Source of the DNA: Dyadobacter sp. CY343
GTDB lineage: Bacteria; Bacteroidota; Bacteroidia; Cytophagales; Spirosomataceae
Assembly (NCBI RefSeq): GCF_021390335.1
Contig: NZ_JAJUXK010000004.1
Coordinates: forward strand, 620,001-684,000
Reading direction: 5' to 3'
Length of the DNA: 64,000 nucleotides
The translations under genes were made by a program, and so were the position numbers. The notes beneath the pieces were generated by a model. The model did not search any database, was not told the origin of the DNA, and worked only from the letters and a program-made list of their open reading frames with translations. Each line of letters starts with the position of its first letter. The first letter of the stretch is position 1. Positions 16,824 to 25,849 of this stretch are shown here, piece by piece.

Positions 16824-17378
16824 TCAGAATGTCACAGGCACTTCCACGACCGTCTTGTCCCAGCCGAGGAACATCTTTGCTGCTGTGTCAGATGTTTTTT
16901 CAAATACAATGGAAAAGTTTTCAATGGGCGCCTCAGCTGATTTTACCGGTACAGTTACGCGCGCTACATCGTTCGCTTCCTTGTACTTATAAGCGCCCCA
17001 GTAATCCAAGTCCGAGCTCAGGATCAGTGTCCACTCTTTTGCATTGGGAATGGCAAACAGCGAATAGGTACCAGCTTTCACTTTTTTACCGCCGAATGTG
17101 GCATCCTGATAGAATTTGATCTCGGTTGCTTCATCCGCGCCTACCCGCCACACTTTGCCAAAAGGTTCCAGCTTACCGAATACCTCGCGGCCTTTTAGCG
17201 CCGGGCGGCTGTATGAGACTTTCACAAGCGCCTTATCGCCGTCTTTCCGGTCGTGGGCAAATCCATCCGGGAAGTAGGCAATATCCCTCGGACTTTTATC
17301 TAATCCTTTGAATTTCTGCGCTTGCGACGCAAAGGCAATCATAACCAGCAACAGGGACAGGAAAATGTTCTTTTTCAT
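16824..17378 (-). CDS. DUF2911 secreted protein
   Basis: 184 residues from the ATG at 17378, which begins a signal peptide (MKKNIFLSLLLVMIAFASQAQ); the upstream 14 residues are not plausible. The body has the DUF2911 signature: VSYSRPALKGREVFGKLEPFG, then KVWRVGADEATEIKFYQD, KVKAGTYSLFAIP and the C-terminal TSDTAAKMFLGWDKTVVEVPV. The family is widespread in Bacteroidota, exported, and without known function. It is adjacent to the serine hydrolase gene (43 nt), perhaps on one transcript. Confidence 0.9.
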   Translation of the reverse strand: MKKNIFLSLLLVMIAFASQAQKFKGLDKSPRDIAYFPDGFAHDRKDGDKALVKVSYSRPALKGREVFGKLEPFGKVWRVGADEATEIKFYQDATFGGKKVKAGTYSLFAIPNAKEWTLILSSDLDYWGAYKYKEANDVARVTVPVKSAEAPIENFSIVFEKTSDTAAKMFLGWDKTVVEVPVTF

Positions 17379-17421
17379 AAAATGGTTGTTTTTTGGATTA
17401 AAATATAAAAATGCGAGCAAC

Positions 17422-19014
17422 TCAGGCTATTGCTTTTCCTTTCAGAACCGGGCGTTGGTCTTTGGTATTGCCTAAGATCGCCAAACTTCTTTTAAACTCG
17501 ATCTGTATACTATCTCCTTCAAATTTGCATTGAACTGTTTCATAATGCGCCGTTTCAATAAATCGCCAGGTCATTTCAAATGTGCTGTCGTCGATCCAGG
17601 CTCCATTACAAGCGATTTTGGTCAGTTTTTCTCCGGGTACGGGTGTTAATACTAATTTGAGCGGCATGGTCGATAAATCTGTCAAGCCTACTTTCCAGTT
17701 CCCCAGCCCGTTTACGACCAGGTGTTCTCCTCTATCATCCTGCAACCGGAAGAGGCACCAGCCTTTGTCAAAATCGAAGGATACCTTTTTGATATTCAAG
17801 CTATTGTCAGCAATACTAAAACTTTTCTCTTTCAGCTTTGCGGCCGGGTCGGCAGCTGGCTTCCCGGCGGTGAGCGGCAATGCGAGCGTGGTCAGTTTTT
17901 TCTGTAACTGCGCCACCTCCTCTTTATCGGAAGGTACGCCGGCGCTTTTGACCGATTTCAATATGTGGTTCCATACGTGATCGAGGATCGCCTGCATATT
18001 GCCGGTTTCGCTCGTAATTGCGACTACCATATCTTCTTTCGGCAGCACAATGCAATATTGCCCGTAAGCTCCGTCGCCGCGGTAAGCGCCATTCCGGCAC
18101 CGCCAAAACTGATAGCCGTAACCTTGCAGCCAGTCATTTTCTTCCTTTGGCCGTGAGCCACCTTTGGATTCGATATGCGAGCGGGTAGCCTCTTCGACCC
18201 AAGCCGCGGGAATCAGCTGCTTTCCATTCCACTCGCCCTTTTGAAGGTATAACTGGCCGAACTTGGCAATATCCTCTGTTTTAACCCGCAAACCCCAGCC
18301 TCCGGTATTGATACCATTCGGGTCCACTTCCCAGTCCATTCCCTCGATCACCAGCGGATCGAACAATCTTGGTTTCAGATATTCCAAAAGCGTTTGTCCC
18401 GTGAGTTTCTGAATAATCGCAGAAAGCATGTAGGTAGCGCCGCTGTTATACACAAAAAAAGTCCCCGGCTCGTGCTCAACCGGCAGCGCCAGAAATGACT
18501 TGACCCAGTTCTTGCTATTGGCCCCGCGAACCGATCCCGTCGTATCCTTATCGTGCCCGGTCGACATCGTGAGCAGATCTTTCACCCGCATTGCAGCCAG
18601 ATTGGCGCTGATCGTAGCGGGTTTATCTTCCGGAAAAAAGGATACTACCTTGTCGTCTACTTTCAATTTTCCCTCCGCCACAGCCAGTCCGATCGCGGTG
18701 GATGTGAAGCTTTTACTCAGCGAATAAAGTGTGTGCCGCAACTCGGGATTGTAAGGTGCCCACCACCCTTCGGCCACCACTTTTCCCTGCCGTAATACCA
18801 TTAAACTGTGCAGGTTCAATTTTTCGGCTTCCACCGCATTTACAAAATCAAGTATTCCTTTGGCGGAGATCCCCTGAGTTTCCGGAGAACTTCTCACCAG
18901 CTGACCGTAAGAAGGCGCCGCCGCCCAGGAGGATGCGGGTATTGCACTCAATACGCCCAGTTGCAGGGCCCCAAATCCTAATTGCTGTAAAAACTCCCGG
19001 CGATTGTAAGACAT
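17422..19014 (-). CDS. beta-lactamase-fold serine hydrolase with Tat-like signal
   Basis: 530 residues. The N-terminus RREFLQQLGFGALQLGVL is a twin-arginine-type signal. The class C beta-lactamase/penicillin-binding fold follows, with the SxxK motif at 98-101 (SLSK) and the YxN motif at 189-190 (VYNSG). A C-terminal lipocalin-like extension (about 410-525) follows the catalytic domain. Such proteins are esterases, D-aminopeptidases or amidases in most cases, rarely true beta-lactamases. The substrate is not inferable. The exported location is periplasmic or extracellular. Confidence 0.88.
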   Translation of the reverse strand: MSYNRREFLQQLGFGALQLGVLSAIPASSWAAAPSYGQLVRSSPETQGISAKGILDFVNAVEAEKLNLHSLMVLRQGKVVAEGWWAPYNPELRHTLYSLSKSFTSTAIGLAVAEGKLKVDDKVVSFFPEDKPATISANLAAMRVKDLLTMSTGHDKDTTGSVRGANSKNWVKSFLALPVEHEPGTFFVYNSGATYMLSAIIQKLTGQTLLEYLKPRLFDPLVIEGMDWEVDPNGINTGGWGLRVKTEDIAKFGQLYLQKGEWNGKQLIPAAWVEEATRSHIESKGGSRPKEENDWLQGYGYQFWRCRNGAYRGDGAYGQYCIVLPKEDMVVAITSETGNMQAILDHVWNHILKSVKSAGVPSDKEEVAQLQKKLTTLALPLTAGKPAADPAAKLKEKSFSIADNSLNIKKVSFDFDKGWCLFRLQDDRGEHLVVNGLGNWKVGLTDLSTMPLKLVLTPVPGEKLTKIACNGAWIDDSTFEMTWRFIETAHYETVQCKFEGDSIQIEFKRSLAILGNTKDQRPVLKGKAIA

Positions 19015-19141
19015 ATTATAAGGAGAAAAATGTTCGTAATGTGCTGTATCAGGCGAAGGCCAGACGTTTTGACTAATTTGTTTACAGGTAATGGTATCTT
19101 TGCCCTCTTTCTAAAAAATCCGATTAACCGGCTGAAAACTT

Positions 19142-20284
19142 ATGTCTTTCGAATCTCTTGGCTTGTCTGAACCATTACTAAAAACCATTGCTGAACAGAA
19201 TTATACTCAACCTTACCCTATTCAAGAGGCTGCAATTCCTGCTATATTGAAAGGAAATGATGTTTTGGGCATTGCGAAAACGGGTTCGGGAAAGACAGCC
19301 AGTTTTGTTTTGCCTATTCTGGAATTGTTTCAAAATAAACCAGCTGCCGCAAACCGGCATATTTCAGCATTGATCCTGGTACCTACAAGAGAGCTCGCGG
19401 TTCAGGTAGGTGTTGTTTTTCAGACTTTTGGAGAGAGATTACCGCGCAAGGTTAAAACTATGGCGGTTTACGGGGGCGTTTCTATTAATCCGCAAATGAT
19501 TGGTCTACAAGGCGTTGAGATATTGGTAGCCACGCCGGGAAGATTACTGGATCTGCTTTCATACAAGGCGCTGAATATATCCCAGACACAGATCCTGGTT
19601 CTGGACGAAGCGGACAAAATGCTGAACCTGGGTTTTGCAGAGGAAATGAAGGATATCTTTTTTCTTTTACCCAAAAGCCGCCAAAGCATTCTCTTTTCGG
19701 CGACGCTGGGCGATGAAATTGACCAGATCAACAAAACGCAGCTGAAAGATCCGGTGCGTATTGAGATCGAAGAAGAAGAACAGCATATTGATCAGATCAG
19801 GCAAACCGCCTATTTCGTCGACCCCGATCGCCGCGGGCCTTTGCTGCGGTACCTGATCAAAACGCAGGAAATGCAGCAGGTGCTGGTATTTGTTTCCGCT
19901 ACCCGGACTGCTGACAATCTGGTTGAAAAGCTGAACAAAAATGGCATTCAGGCAATGGCGATGCACAGTAAAAAAAGCCAGGGCGCGAGAACCGAGGCTT
20001 TGAATAAGTTTAAATCAGGAAAATTGACGGTATTGGTGGCAACCGATCTGGTGGCACGGGGTATTGACATTCAATTTCTGCCTTATGTGATCAATTTTGA
20101 GCTGCCGCGCTCGCCCAAGGATTATGTACACAGGATCGGACGGACAGGCAGGGCCGAAGCTTCGGGACAGGCCATTTCGCTGATCTGTCCCGAAGATGTG
20201 CACCATTTTAAGATCATCCAGAAAAAAATGGGTAAGCAAGTCGAAATGTTCGAATCTTACGATCTGGAACTGATGGGCTACTAG
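19142..20284 (+). CDS. DEAD-box ATP-dependent RNA helicase
   Basis: 380 residues, the minimal helicase core. Q motif (YPIQEAAIPAIL, 25-36), Walker A (AKTGSGKT, 45-52), PTRELA (82-87), DEAD (156-159), SAT (187-189), and late motifs HRIGRTGRA (near 332-340) are all in order. The C-terminal tail is only some 30 residues, so it lacks the long RNA-binding extension of RhlE/CsdA types. It unwinds RNA duplexes using ATP in the cytoplasm. Cold-shock or ribosome assembly roles are common in the family. Its stop TAG shares CTAG at 20281-20284 with the convergent sialidase-like gene. Confidence 0.95.
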   Translation: MSFESLGLSEPLLKTIAEQNYTQPYPIQEAAIPAILKGNDVLGIAKTGSGKTASFVLPILELFQNKPAAANRHISALILVPTRELAVQVGVVFQTFGERLPRKVKTMAVYGGVSINPQMIGLQGVEILVATPGRLLDLLSYKALNISQTQILVLDEADKMLNLGFAEEMKDIFFLLPKSRQSILFSATLGDEIDQINKTQLKDPVRIEIEEEEQHIDQIRQTAYFVDPDRRGPLLRYLIKTQEMQQVLVFVSATRTADNLVEKLNKNGIQAMAMHSKKSQGARTEALNKFKSGKLTVLVATDLVARGIDIQFLPYVINFELPRSPKDYVHRIGRTGRAEASGQAISLICPEDVHHFKIIQKKMGKQVEMFESYDLELMGY

Positions 20285-21396
20285 TTTTTGCCCTTTTTGG
20301 CAAGCTCAACAATTTCCTTTTTGCTACCAGACCAGAATGCGATCTTCTGACGGTTGTAAGTATAGGTGACCGCCACCGAATCGCCGAAACTGATAATCGC
20401 CGGGTAAGAATATTCATCCTCCTTTTTGCCGGTAGCAATATCCAGTTTATCGGTCCAGTTCTTTCCGTTATCATAAGACATGATCAGCGAAAGCGGCGAG
20501 CGCGAGCCCCAGTTTTCGTTATCAGGATTATAGGCAAGTACCAAGGTTCCGTCTGTGAGTTTGGCAAGATCAATGCCGCTGTTCGGGTTCGGCAGATCGG
20601 TTTTCTTGATCTCAGACCAAGTTTTGCCATAATCTTTTGAATCGCTGCGTGCAATAACGCCACCGGTTGTACGCACGAGCATATGAACATTGCCGGGTTG
20701 AGATTCCCAAAGTGTTGGCTGAATGGCGCCTTTTCCTTTGATCTGCATCGTATCGATCTTGAAATAGGGACTTTCCTTCCAGGTTTTACCTTTGTCCGTA
20801 CTTCTGTCCACAAATACCTCCCACCGGTTTATTTCATTCGAAGAACCGGCCAGCCAGTCGCCGTTTGAAAGTTCTATCAATTTATTTTTTACCGGACCTC
20901 TTCCACCTTTATCCCCTTTTACAAGCTCGTAAGCTTCCGACCAGGTATTCCCATTGTCGGTAGATGTTTTCACCCACGTTTCCCAATGCGCGATCTCTTT
21001 GCCCACTTTGAAATACAGGATCACTTTTCCGTCCGCTGTTTTTTGCAGAACGGGATTCCAGTGCGCATCTTCCCTAATCTTGGCAACTTCCACCGGCGTA
21101 CTCCATTTGCCCGGCCTGCCTTTTGACAACCAGATACCCACATCCGGATTCTTCTCCTCTGTACCTCCAAACCACGCGATCAGGAACTGGCCATCGTCCA
21201 GGCGGACCAAAGTCGATGCGTGACATTGCGGGAACGGGCGGTCGTCGCCGAAGACGAATTCCTTACTGGATGCCAGTGAATCGGCCACTTCTTCCTTCGC
21301 CGTTTCCGATGTTTTTGAGTTGCAGGAAGTGAGCAATATAGTACCGGCTAAAAGCGACGCTGCCAGACCGGCAAAGAGATTTTTTGTAATACGCAT
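20281..21396 (-). CDS. sialidase-fold (BNR repeat) lipoprotein
   Basis: 371 residues. A lipobox (LAGTILLTSC, Cys26) gives a lipid anchor. Asp-box/BNR repeats are clear: TDNGNTWSEA, STDKGKTWKES, SKDYGKTWSEI and SYDNGKNWTD, the marks of the six-bladed sialidase propeller. It resembles exo-alpha-sialidase-family proteins of Bacteroidota, many of which act on other glycans or are non-catalytic. An arginine triad was not firmly identified. The product would face the periplasm or outside. It shares its stop palindrome with the convergent helicase gene. Confidence 0.85.
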   Translation of the reverse strand: MRITKNLFAGLAASLLAGTILLTSCNSKTSETAKEEVADSLASSKEFVFGDDRPFPQCHASTLVRLDDGQFLIAWFGGTEEKNPDVGIWLSKGRPGKWSTPVEVAKIREDAHWNPVLQKTADGKVILYFKVGKEIAHWETWVKTSTDNGNTWSEAYELVKGDKGGRGPVKNKLIELSNGDWLAGSSNEINRWEVFVDRSTDKGKTWKESPYFKIDTMQIKGKGAIQPTLWESQPGNVHMLVRTTGGVIARSDSKDYGKTWSEIKKTDLPNPNSGIDLAKLTDGTLVLAYNPDNENWGSRSPLSLIMSYDNGKNWTDKLDIATGKKEDEYSYPAIISFGDSVAVTYTYNRQKIAFWSGSKKEIVELAKKGKN

Positions 21397-21453
21397 ATTA
21401 TAGTTTAAGGATACGATGTCAGGAAAATACCATCAAATAGAGGAAACGGGCTA

Positions 21454-22461
21454 TTACTTCAACACTTTCTTCAAATCATCCATCACCATTCCCGGCGCCT
21501 GCTCTTCGTACAGGATCCTGTAAACAGCGTGGGTTATCGGCAGGTTGACGTGATACAATTTGTTGATCTCGTAAATACTTTTGGTAGCATAATATCCCTC
21601 CGCGATCATTTTCATTTCCAGCTGCGCCGCCTTCACACTATATCCGCGTCCGATCATATTGCCAAACAACCTGTTCCGGCTAAATTGGGAATAGGCAGTT
21701 ACGAGCAGATCACCGAGGTAGGCAGAAGAACTGAGGTTCCGTTCGCGTTTATCAAGCGCAGTAACGAGGTTTCCGATTTCCTGCATCGCATTCGATACAA
21801 GTACAGCCTGGAAATTATCACCATAGCCCAAACCGTGCGTGATACCGCAGGCCAGCGCAATGATATTTTTCATGATCGCAGCATATTCGACGCCGTACAG
21901 GTCGTCGAGCGGATTGGCGGCTACGTAGCGGCAGGTCATTAATTTGGCAAAATCCTCCGCTGCGGGGCATTCGGTGGAGGCGATGGAAAGGTAGGACTGT
22001 TTTTCGAGCGCGACTTCCTCCGCGTGGCAGGGGCCGGCGATCACACAGGTATCTTTTAGTTCGATGCCAAATCTTTCGGAAGCCCAGTCGGTGATCAGGA
22101 TATTCTGACCAGGGATCATTCCCTTAATCGCAGATACGATCCGTTTTCCCTGTAAATGTTTGACTGAAAGATCTTGCAAAGCTTCTTCTATAAATGCCGC
22201 CGGAACAGCCAGGATCACATAATCTGCTCCTTTTACGGCATCGGTCGTTTTCTCAAAAACTTTGATTTTTTTCGGCTGCAATACCACGTCGCTGAGGTAG
22301 CTCGGATTGTGGTGGTACTTGCGGATGTGCTCAATATCTTTCTGATTGCGGAGCCACCAGCGGATCTGCACATTGTTCTGTTCGCACAATATCTTGATCA
22401 GCGCAGTTGCCCAGCTGCCGCCGCCTATTACGGCGATTTTTGTTCCATTTAAAAAACTCAT
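21454..22461 (-). CDS. gpsA: NAD(P)-dependent glycerol-3-phosphate dehydrogenase
   Basis: 335 residues. The Rossmann start KIAVIGGGSWATALIKIL (about 8-25), VILAVPAAFIEE, SAIKGM, the substrate motif GPCHAEEVAL and the catalytic lysine region EYAAIMKNIIALACGI are the GpsA set. It reduces dihydroxyacetone phosphate to sn-glycerol 3-phosphate, the start of phospholipid synthesis, in the cytoplasm. The usual second glycine-rich motif GxSxA is replaced by GGGSWATA, which is within family variation. It stands alone, with a possible promoter at 22543-22550. Confidence 0.96.
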   Translation of the reverse strand: MSFLNGTKIAVIGGGSWATALIKILCEQNNVQIRWWLRNQKDIEHIRKYHHNPSYLSDVVLQPKKIKVFEKTTDAVKGADYVILAVPAAFIEEALQDLSVKHLQGKRIVSAIKGMIPGQNILITDWASERFGIELKDTCVIAGPCHAEEVALEKQSYLSIASTECPAAEDFAKLMTCRYVAANPLDDLYGVEYAAIMKNIIALACGITHGLGYGDNFQAVLVSNAMQEIGNLVTALDKRERNLSSSAYLGDLLVTAYSQFSRNRLFGNMIGRGYSVKAAQLEMKMIAEGYYATKSIYEINKLYHVNLPITHAVYRILYEEQAPGMVMDDLKKVLK

Positions 22462-22542
22462 GCAGAAAATGTCTAAACCAATCTGACCTGAATCATCACA
22501 TTCAGGCCGGTTTCAAAAATGAGAAGTTTTTGACAGAAACTG

Positions 22543-22550
22543 CAAAATTA
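22543..22550 (-). promoter_or_regulatory. possible -7 element of gpsA
   Basis: TAATTTTG on the minus strand matches TAnnTTTG, 82 nt before the gpsA ATG. No good -33 element is seen at the expected distance, so the call is weak. Confidence 0.3.
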
Positions 22551-22674
22551 AGGCTATTGTTTTTGAGAGAGTTCGCGGAACGCAATTACAGCAGCTCTGG
22601 AAGTGCTTTATGGCAAAATAAGCTAAATAACTGACAGCTAATAGCTTACTTACAACCTCAGTGTTTAGGCATAA

Positions 22675-22705
22675 AAAATCCTTGCAGCAAAGCCGCAAGG
22701 ATTTT
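22675..22705 (-). terminator. terminator of the tolC/membrane-fusion-protein operon
   Basis: Arms 22675-22685 and 22695-22705 (AAAATCCTTGC and its complement) make a perfect 11-bp stem with a 9-nt loop and a six-T tract on the minus strand. It follows the stop of the adaptor gene at 22753. Confidence 0.9.
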
Positions 22706-22752
22706 CCTTTTTAACCTAAACTAAATCGAACTTATTACTTTTTTACAACGTA

Positions 22753-24180
22753 TCAGTTTGCGTTTTCATTTGATTTTTTTTCGTCTTTTTTCACCTCTTC
22801 CTTCTTTTTTTCTACGAGGTCGCCATTATTTAGATTTTTAGACACGACAATGTAAGGTCCGGAAATGATTTTGTCGCCGGGTTTCAGACCGGAAAGAATC
22901 TCGATGTTTTCAAAATCGCTGATACCCGTTTTCACTTCTCTCGACTCTGCCTTTCCGTTAACATCCACGAAAACAACCTCTTTGATCGCAACTTCCTTCT
23001 TAGGCTTTTTATCATCTTCTTCCGACTCCGCATTCTCCTGCGGCGGACCTTCCGGCTGGGCTGCAGGAGGTGTGTTACCGCGCGTCGTTACAGCCGCGAT
23101 CGGAACCGAAACAACGCCGTTCTTACGGTCGGTGATAATATCAACCGAAGCTGTCATACCAGGCTTGAAGGGATAGGATTTTTTCGAACGCGACGACATC
23201 AAATCACTGAAAGATTCATTCAATATCTTCACCTTCACTTCAAATTCTGTCACTGCATCCGCAGAAGTGCTGGATAGCGACGAACCGGAAGCCGAGGAAG
23301 AAGCCAGTCCGGCTGCTGTATTTGCAATTTCCTTCACGATACCTTTGAACTTGCGCCCGGACGAGCTGTACGCGTCCACATCGATTTCAGCAGTATCGCC
23401 GAGTGAAACCCGCACAATATCATTTTCATTCACATTCACCCGCACTTCCATATTGGCCAGGTTGGCGATGCGCATCATTTCGGTACCGGCCATTTGCGAA
23501 GTACCCACCACGCGCTCGCCGGCTTCCACATTCAACAGAGAGATAATACCGCTAACAGGAGCAAATATGCTCGTTTTACGAAGGTTTTCGGCTGCATCGC
23601 GCATACCTGCCTCGGCACTTTTAATATTATAGAGCGCCGCCGATACGTTCGCCTTGGCTGACTCAAGTTCCTGCTGTGCTACGCCGTAAGTCGAGGAGAA
23701 TTGCTCGAAATCTGCCGCCGATATTACTTTGTCGTTGTAGAGTTTTTTATTTCTGTCAAAATTAGCTTTTGCCTGCACCAGTCTCGCTTCTGCCTGCGCT
23801 ACCATCGCCTTGGTCTGCTCATAATTGGCTTTACTCGAGTTAACCGAAGCCTGCGCGCGCGCCATCAGTGATTCGTAATTGTCGGGACGGATCTTCAAGA
23901 GTAACTGACCTTTGGAAACCGAATCTCCCTCAGCTACATTCAGACTGATAATTTCACCGGATACATCGGGGCTCAGCTTTACCTCCACCTCGGGCTGTAC
24001 TTTCCCGGAAGCGGTTACCCTTTCGATAATATCCGTTTTCCCCACAGTTGCATATTCAACCTCCGTGGTTTTCGGCTTGCCTATGTAGCCCGCCTGTTTC
24101 GCTCCAAACAAACCGGCTACGAGAAGTAATACAAGACCTGCTGTAATCCACCAGATTCGTTTCGAAGATTTACGTGCCAT
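22753..24180 (-). CDS. efflux periplasmic adaptor (HlyD/MacA-type membrane fusion protein)
   Basis: 475 residues. One N-terminal membrane helix (about 8-28) anchors it in the inner membrane. The lipoyl half motif VSGEIISLNVAEGDSVSKGQ lies about 74-93, a long coiled-coil hairpin about 105-205, the second lipoyl half FAPVSGIISLLNVEAGE about 215-232 and a beta-barrel after that. A Ser/Ala-rich insert (about 290-305) and a charged proline/glutamate/lysine stretch (about 375-400) precede the end; the last 25 residues are lysine-rich. It links an inner-membrane transporter to TolC. No transporter gene is present in this operon, which ends at the terminator. Confidence 0.93.
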   Translation of the reverse strand: MARKSSKRIWWITAGLVLLLVAGLFGAKQAGYIGKPKTTEVEYATVGKTDIIERVTASGKVQPEVEVKLSPDVSGEIISLNVAEGDSVSKGQLLLKIRPDNYESLMARAQASVNSSKANYEQTKAMVAQAEARLVQAKANFDRNKKLYNDKVISAADFEQFSSTYGVAQQELESAKANVSAALYNIKSAEAGMRDAAENLRKTSIFAPVSGIISLLNVEAGERVVGTSQMAGTEMMRIANLANMEVRVNVNENDIVRVSLGDTAEIDVDAYSSSGRKFKGIVKEIANTAAGLASSSASGSSLSSTSADAVTEFEVKVKILNESFSDLMSSRSKKSYPFKPGMTASVDIITDRKNGVVSVPIAAVTTRGNTPPAAQPEGPPQENAESEEDDKKPKKEVAIKEVVFVDVNGKAESREVKTGISDFENIEILSGLKPGDKIISGPYIVVSKNLNNGDLVEKKKEEVKKDEKKSNENAN

Positions 24181-24240
24181 AAAATTTGGGGTTACAATTA
24201 ATGATTGTTTGTTGAAATAAGACAGAGGATAATGTTTTTG

Positions 24241-25734
24241 TCAAAAATCTGAAAGCGGGCGGTTCATGTAGAAATCGAGGATCTTGGTCCTGAAAACGTA
24301 ATCATATTTGGTCTGAACCAGATTTCCGTTGGCCCGGTCGAGATTCGCTTTGGCAATATTAAATTCTACCGAATTGATCGCCCCCACATCGAAACGTACC
24401 TGCGACACCCTGAAAGTTTCCGCCAAAGCCTGCACCTGATTAGCAGTCGCCGAATATCTTTTTGCCGCATTTGTCATATCAATATAAGCCTGTTCCACAT
24501 TTTTGCGGATCGTAAGCTGTACCTGCTGTGCCTGGTATTCGTACGTTTTCTGCTGGATCTTCGCATTTGCAATATTGTATTTCACCCTGAAATTGGAGAA
24601 AATGGGTATTGTCAAATTCAGGTTGAGCGCCGAGTTTCTGTTGAAGTTCAGCTGATCCAGGTAACCAAAAGTCCGCAGCGAACCGTTTGGCGTGCGTACT
24701 TTCTGGACGATCGGCAACTGTTCTTCATTGTAAAGAATGTAATCTGTCGGCGACACTACCTCGGTGATAGACTCCCCGGAACCGTCGGAGACGAAACGCT
24801 CTTTGGGCGCCGCGCTCGAAAACGTGGTGTAAACACCGCCGCTTAATGTGAGGGAAGGCATTCCTGCGCCGCGAGCCAGTTCTACATTCGTTTTGGCCGC
24901 TTCAATGCGCATATTGGCTGCCCGCATCTGGGGAAGATTGTTCAATGCGGTTTCGTAAATCTCCTGGATCGTAGCGTCGTAAGCTTGCAATGTAGGGTCT
25001 TTCACTTCTATTTTGACCACATTGATATCTTCGCTGCCGGAAATATTCATGTATTGTTTCAGGTTCAGCTTGGCAGTTTCCAGGTTGTTCTGCGCATTTA
25101 CCAAAGTCAGCTCATCGTTCGCGAGCTGCGCTTTCAGGTCGAGCAGGTTGTTTTCTGCCAGTGTTCCCGCCGCAACCAGTTTGGCGGTACGATCAACCTG
25201 CAATTGAGATGCATTCACTTGCAACTGCGCCACGTCGATCAGCTCCTGATTGGTGATCACCTGCAAATACGAGAGCGCCACATTAAGCATAATATCGTTT
25301 CTGGCCGCATCAAGGTCTTTCGCACTTGCCTGGTAATTGGCGTCGTTGAATTTGATATTATTCTTAATTTGAAAACCGTTGAAGAGCGTGATCTGACCAC
25401 CTAGCTGGTAGTTATTGGAGCTGATATTCTGCTGGACGAACTGGTTGGTAAAAGGGTCAATATTTCTACCGAAACTAAATCCCTGGCCAGCACTGAAGCT
25501 GATACTCGGCCACCGCTGCCACTTGGACTGCTGGTAAATATTGTTGTTGGATTGAACAGTCAGCTCGGATTGCTTGATCTGCGGATTTGTTTCCAGCGCA
25601 ATGCGGATACAATCTTCGAGCGAATAAGTGTTAGCCGGTTGGTTCACATCCTTTTGCGCAAAAGTGGCTTCTACTGGAACAATCGCACAAATTAGAAGAA
25701 GTGATAGTGCGGATTTTAGTAACGATTTTAACAT
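24241..25734 (-). CDS. TolC-family outer membrane efflux protein
   Basis: 497 residues with a signal peptide (cleavage near TFAQ, residue 26). Two outer membrane efflux repeats are visible, each with long amphipathic helices (ALSYLQVITNQELIDVAQLQ and, in the second half, QAYIDMTNAAKRYSATANQV) and the beta-strand turn LNLTIPIFSNF. It forms the trimeric outer-membrane duct of a tripartite exporter. The membrane fusion protein gene follows 60 nt downstream on the same strand. The pair lacks the inner-membrane ABC or RND component in this window, which must be encoded elsewhere if the pump is complete. Confidence 0.94.
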   Translation of the reverse strand: MLKSLLKSALSLLLICAIVPVEATFAQKDVNQPANTYSLEDCIRIALETNPQIKQSELTVQSNNNIYQQSKWQRWPSISFSAGQGFSFGRNIDPFTNQFVQQNISSNNYQLGGQITLFNGFQIKNNIKFNDANYQASAKDLDAARNDIMLNVALSYLQVITNQELIDVAQLQVNASQLQVDRTAKLVAAGTLAENNLLDLKAQLANDELTLVNAQNNLETAKLNLKQYMNISGSEDINVVKIEVKDPTLQAYDATIQEIYETALNNLPQMRAANMRIEAAKTNVELARGAGMPSLTLSGGVYTTFSSAAPKERFVSDGSGESITEVVSPTDYILYNEEQLPIVQKVRTPNGSLRTFGYLDQLNFNRNSALNLNLTIPIFSNFRVKYNIANAKIQQKTYEYQAQQVQLTIRKNVEQAYIDMTNAAKRYSATANQVQALAETFRVSQVRFDVGAINSVEFNIAKANLDRANGNLVQTKYDYVFRTKILDFYMNRPLSDF

Positions 25735-25781
25735 GGGCCGTCCAGAGTTAGTTGATCAATATTAGTGTTTAGGCTAAAAAA

Positions 25782-25808
25782 CAACCATCCATTTTATACG
25801 GACGGTTG
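25782..25808 (-). terminator. terminator of the SpmAB-fusion gene
   Basis: Arms 25782-25790 and 25800-25808 form a 9-bp stem with one A-C mismatch, a 9-nt loop and a six-T tract on the minus strand. It stands 42 nt beyond the stop of the upstream gene at 25850. Confidence 0.75.
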
Positions 25809-25849
25809 CATAACAGGGGTAAAAGGGTCATGCTGAAAATGAAGCAAAA

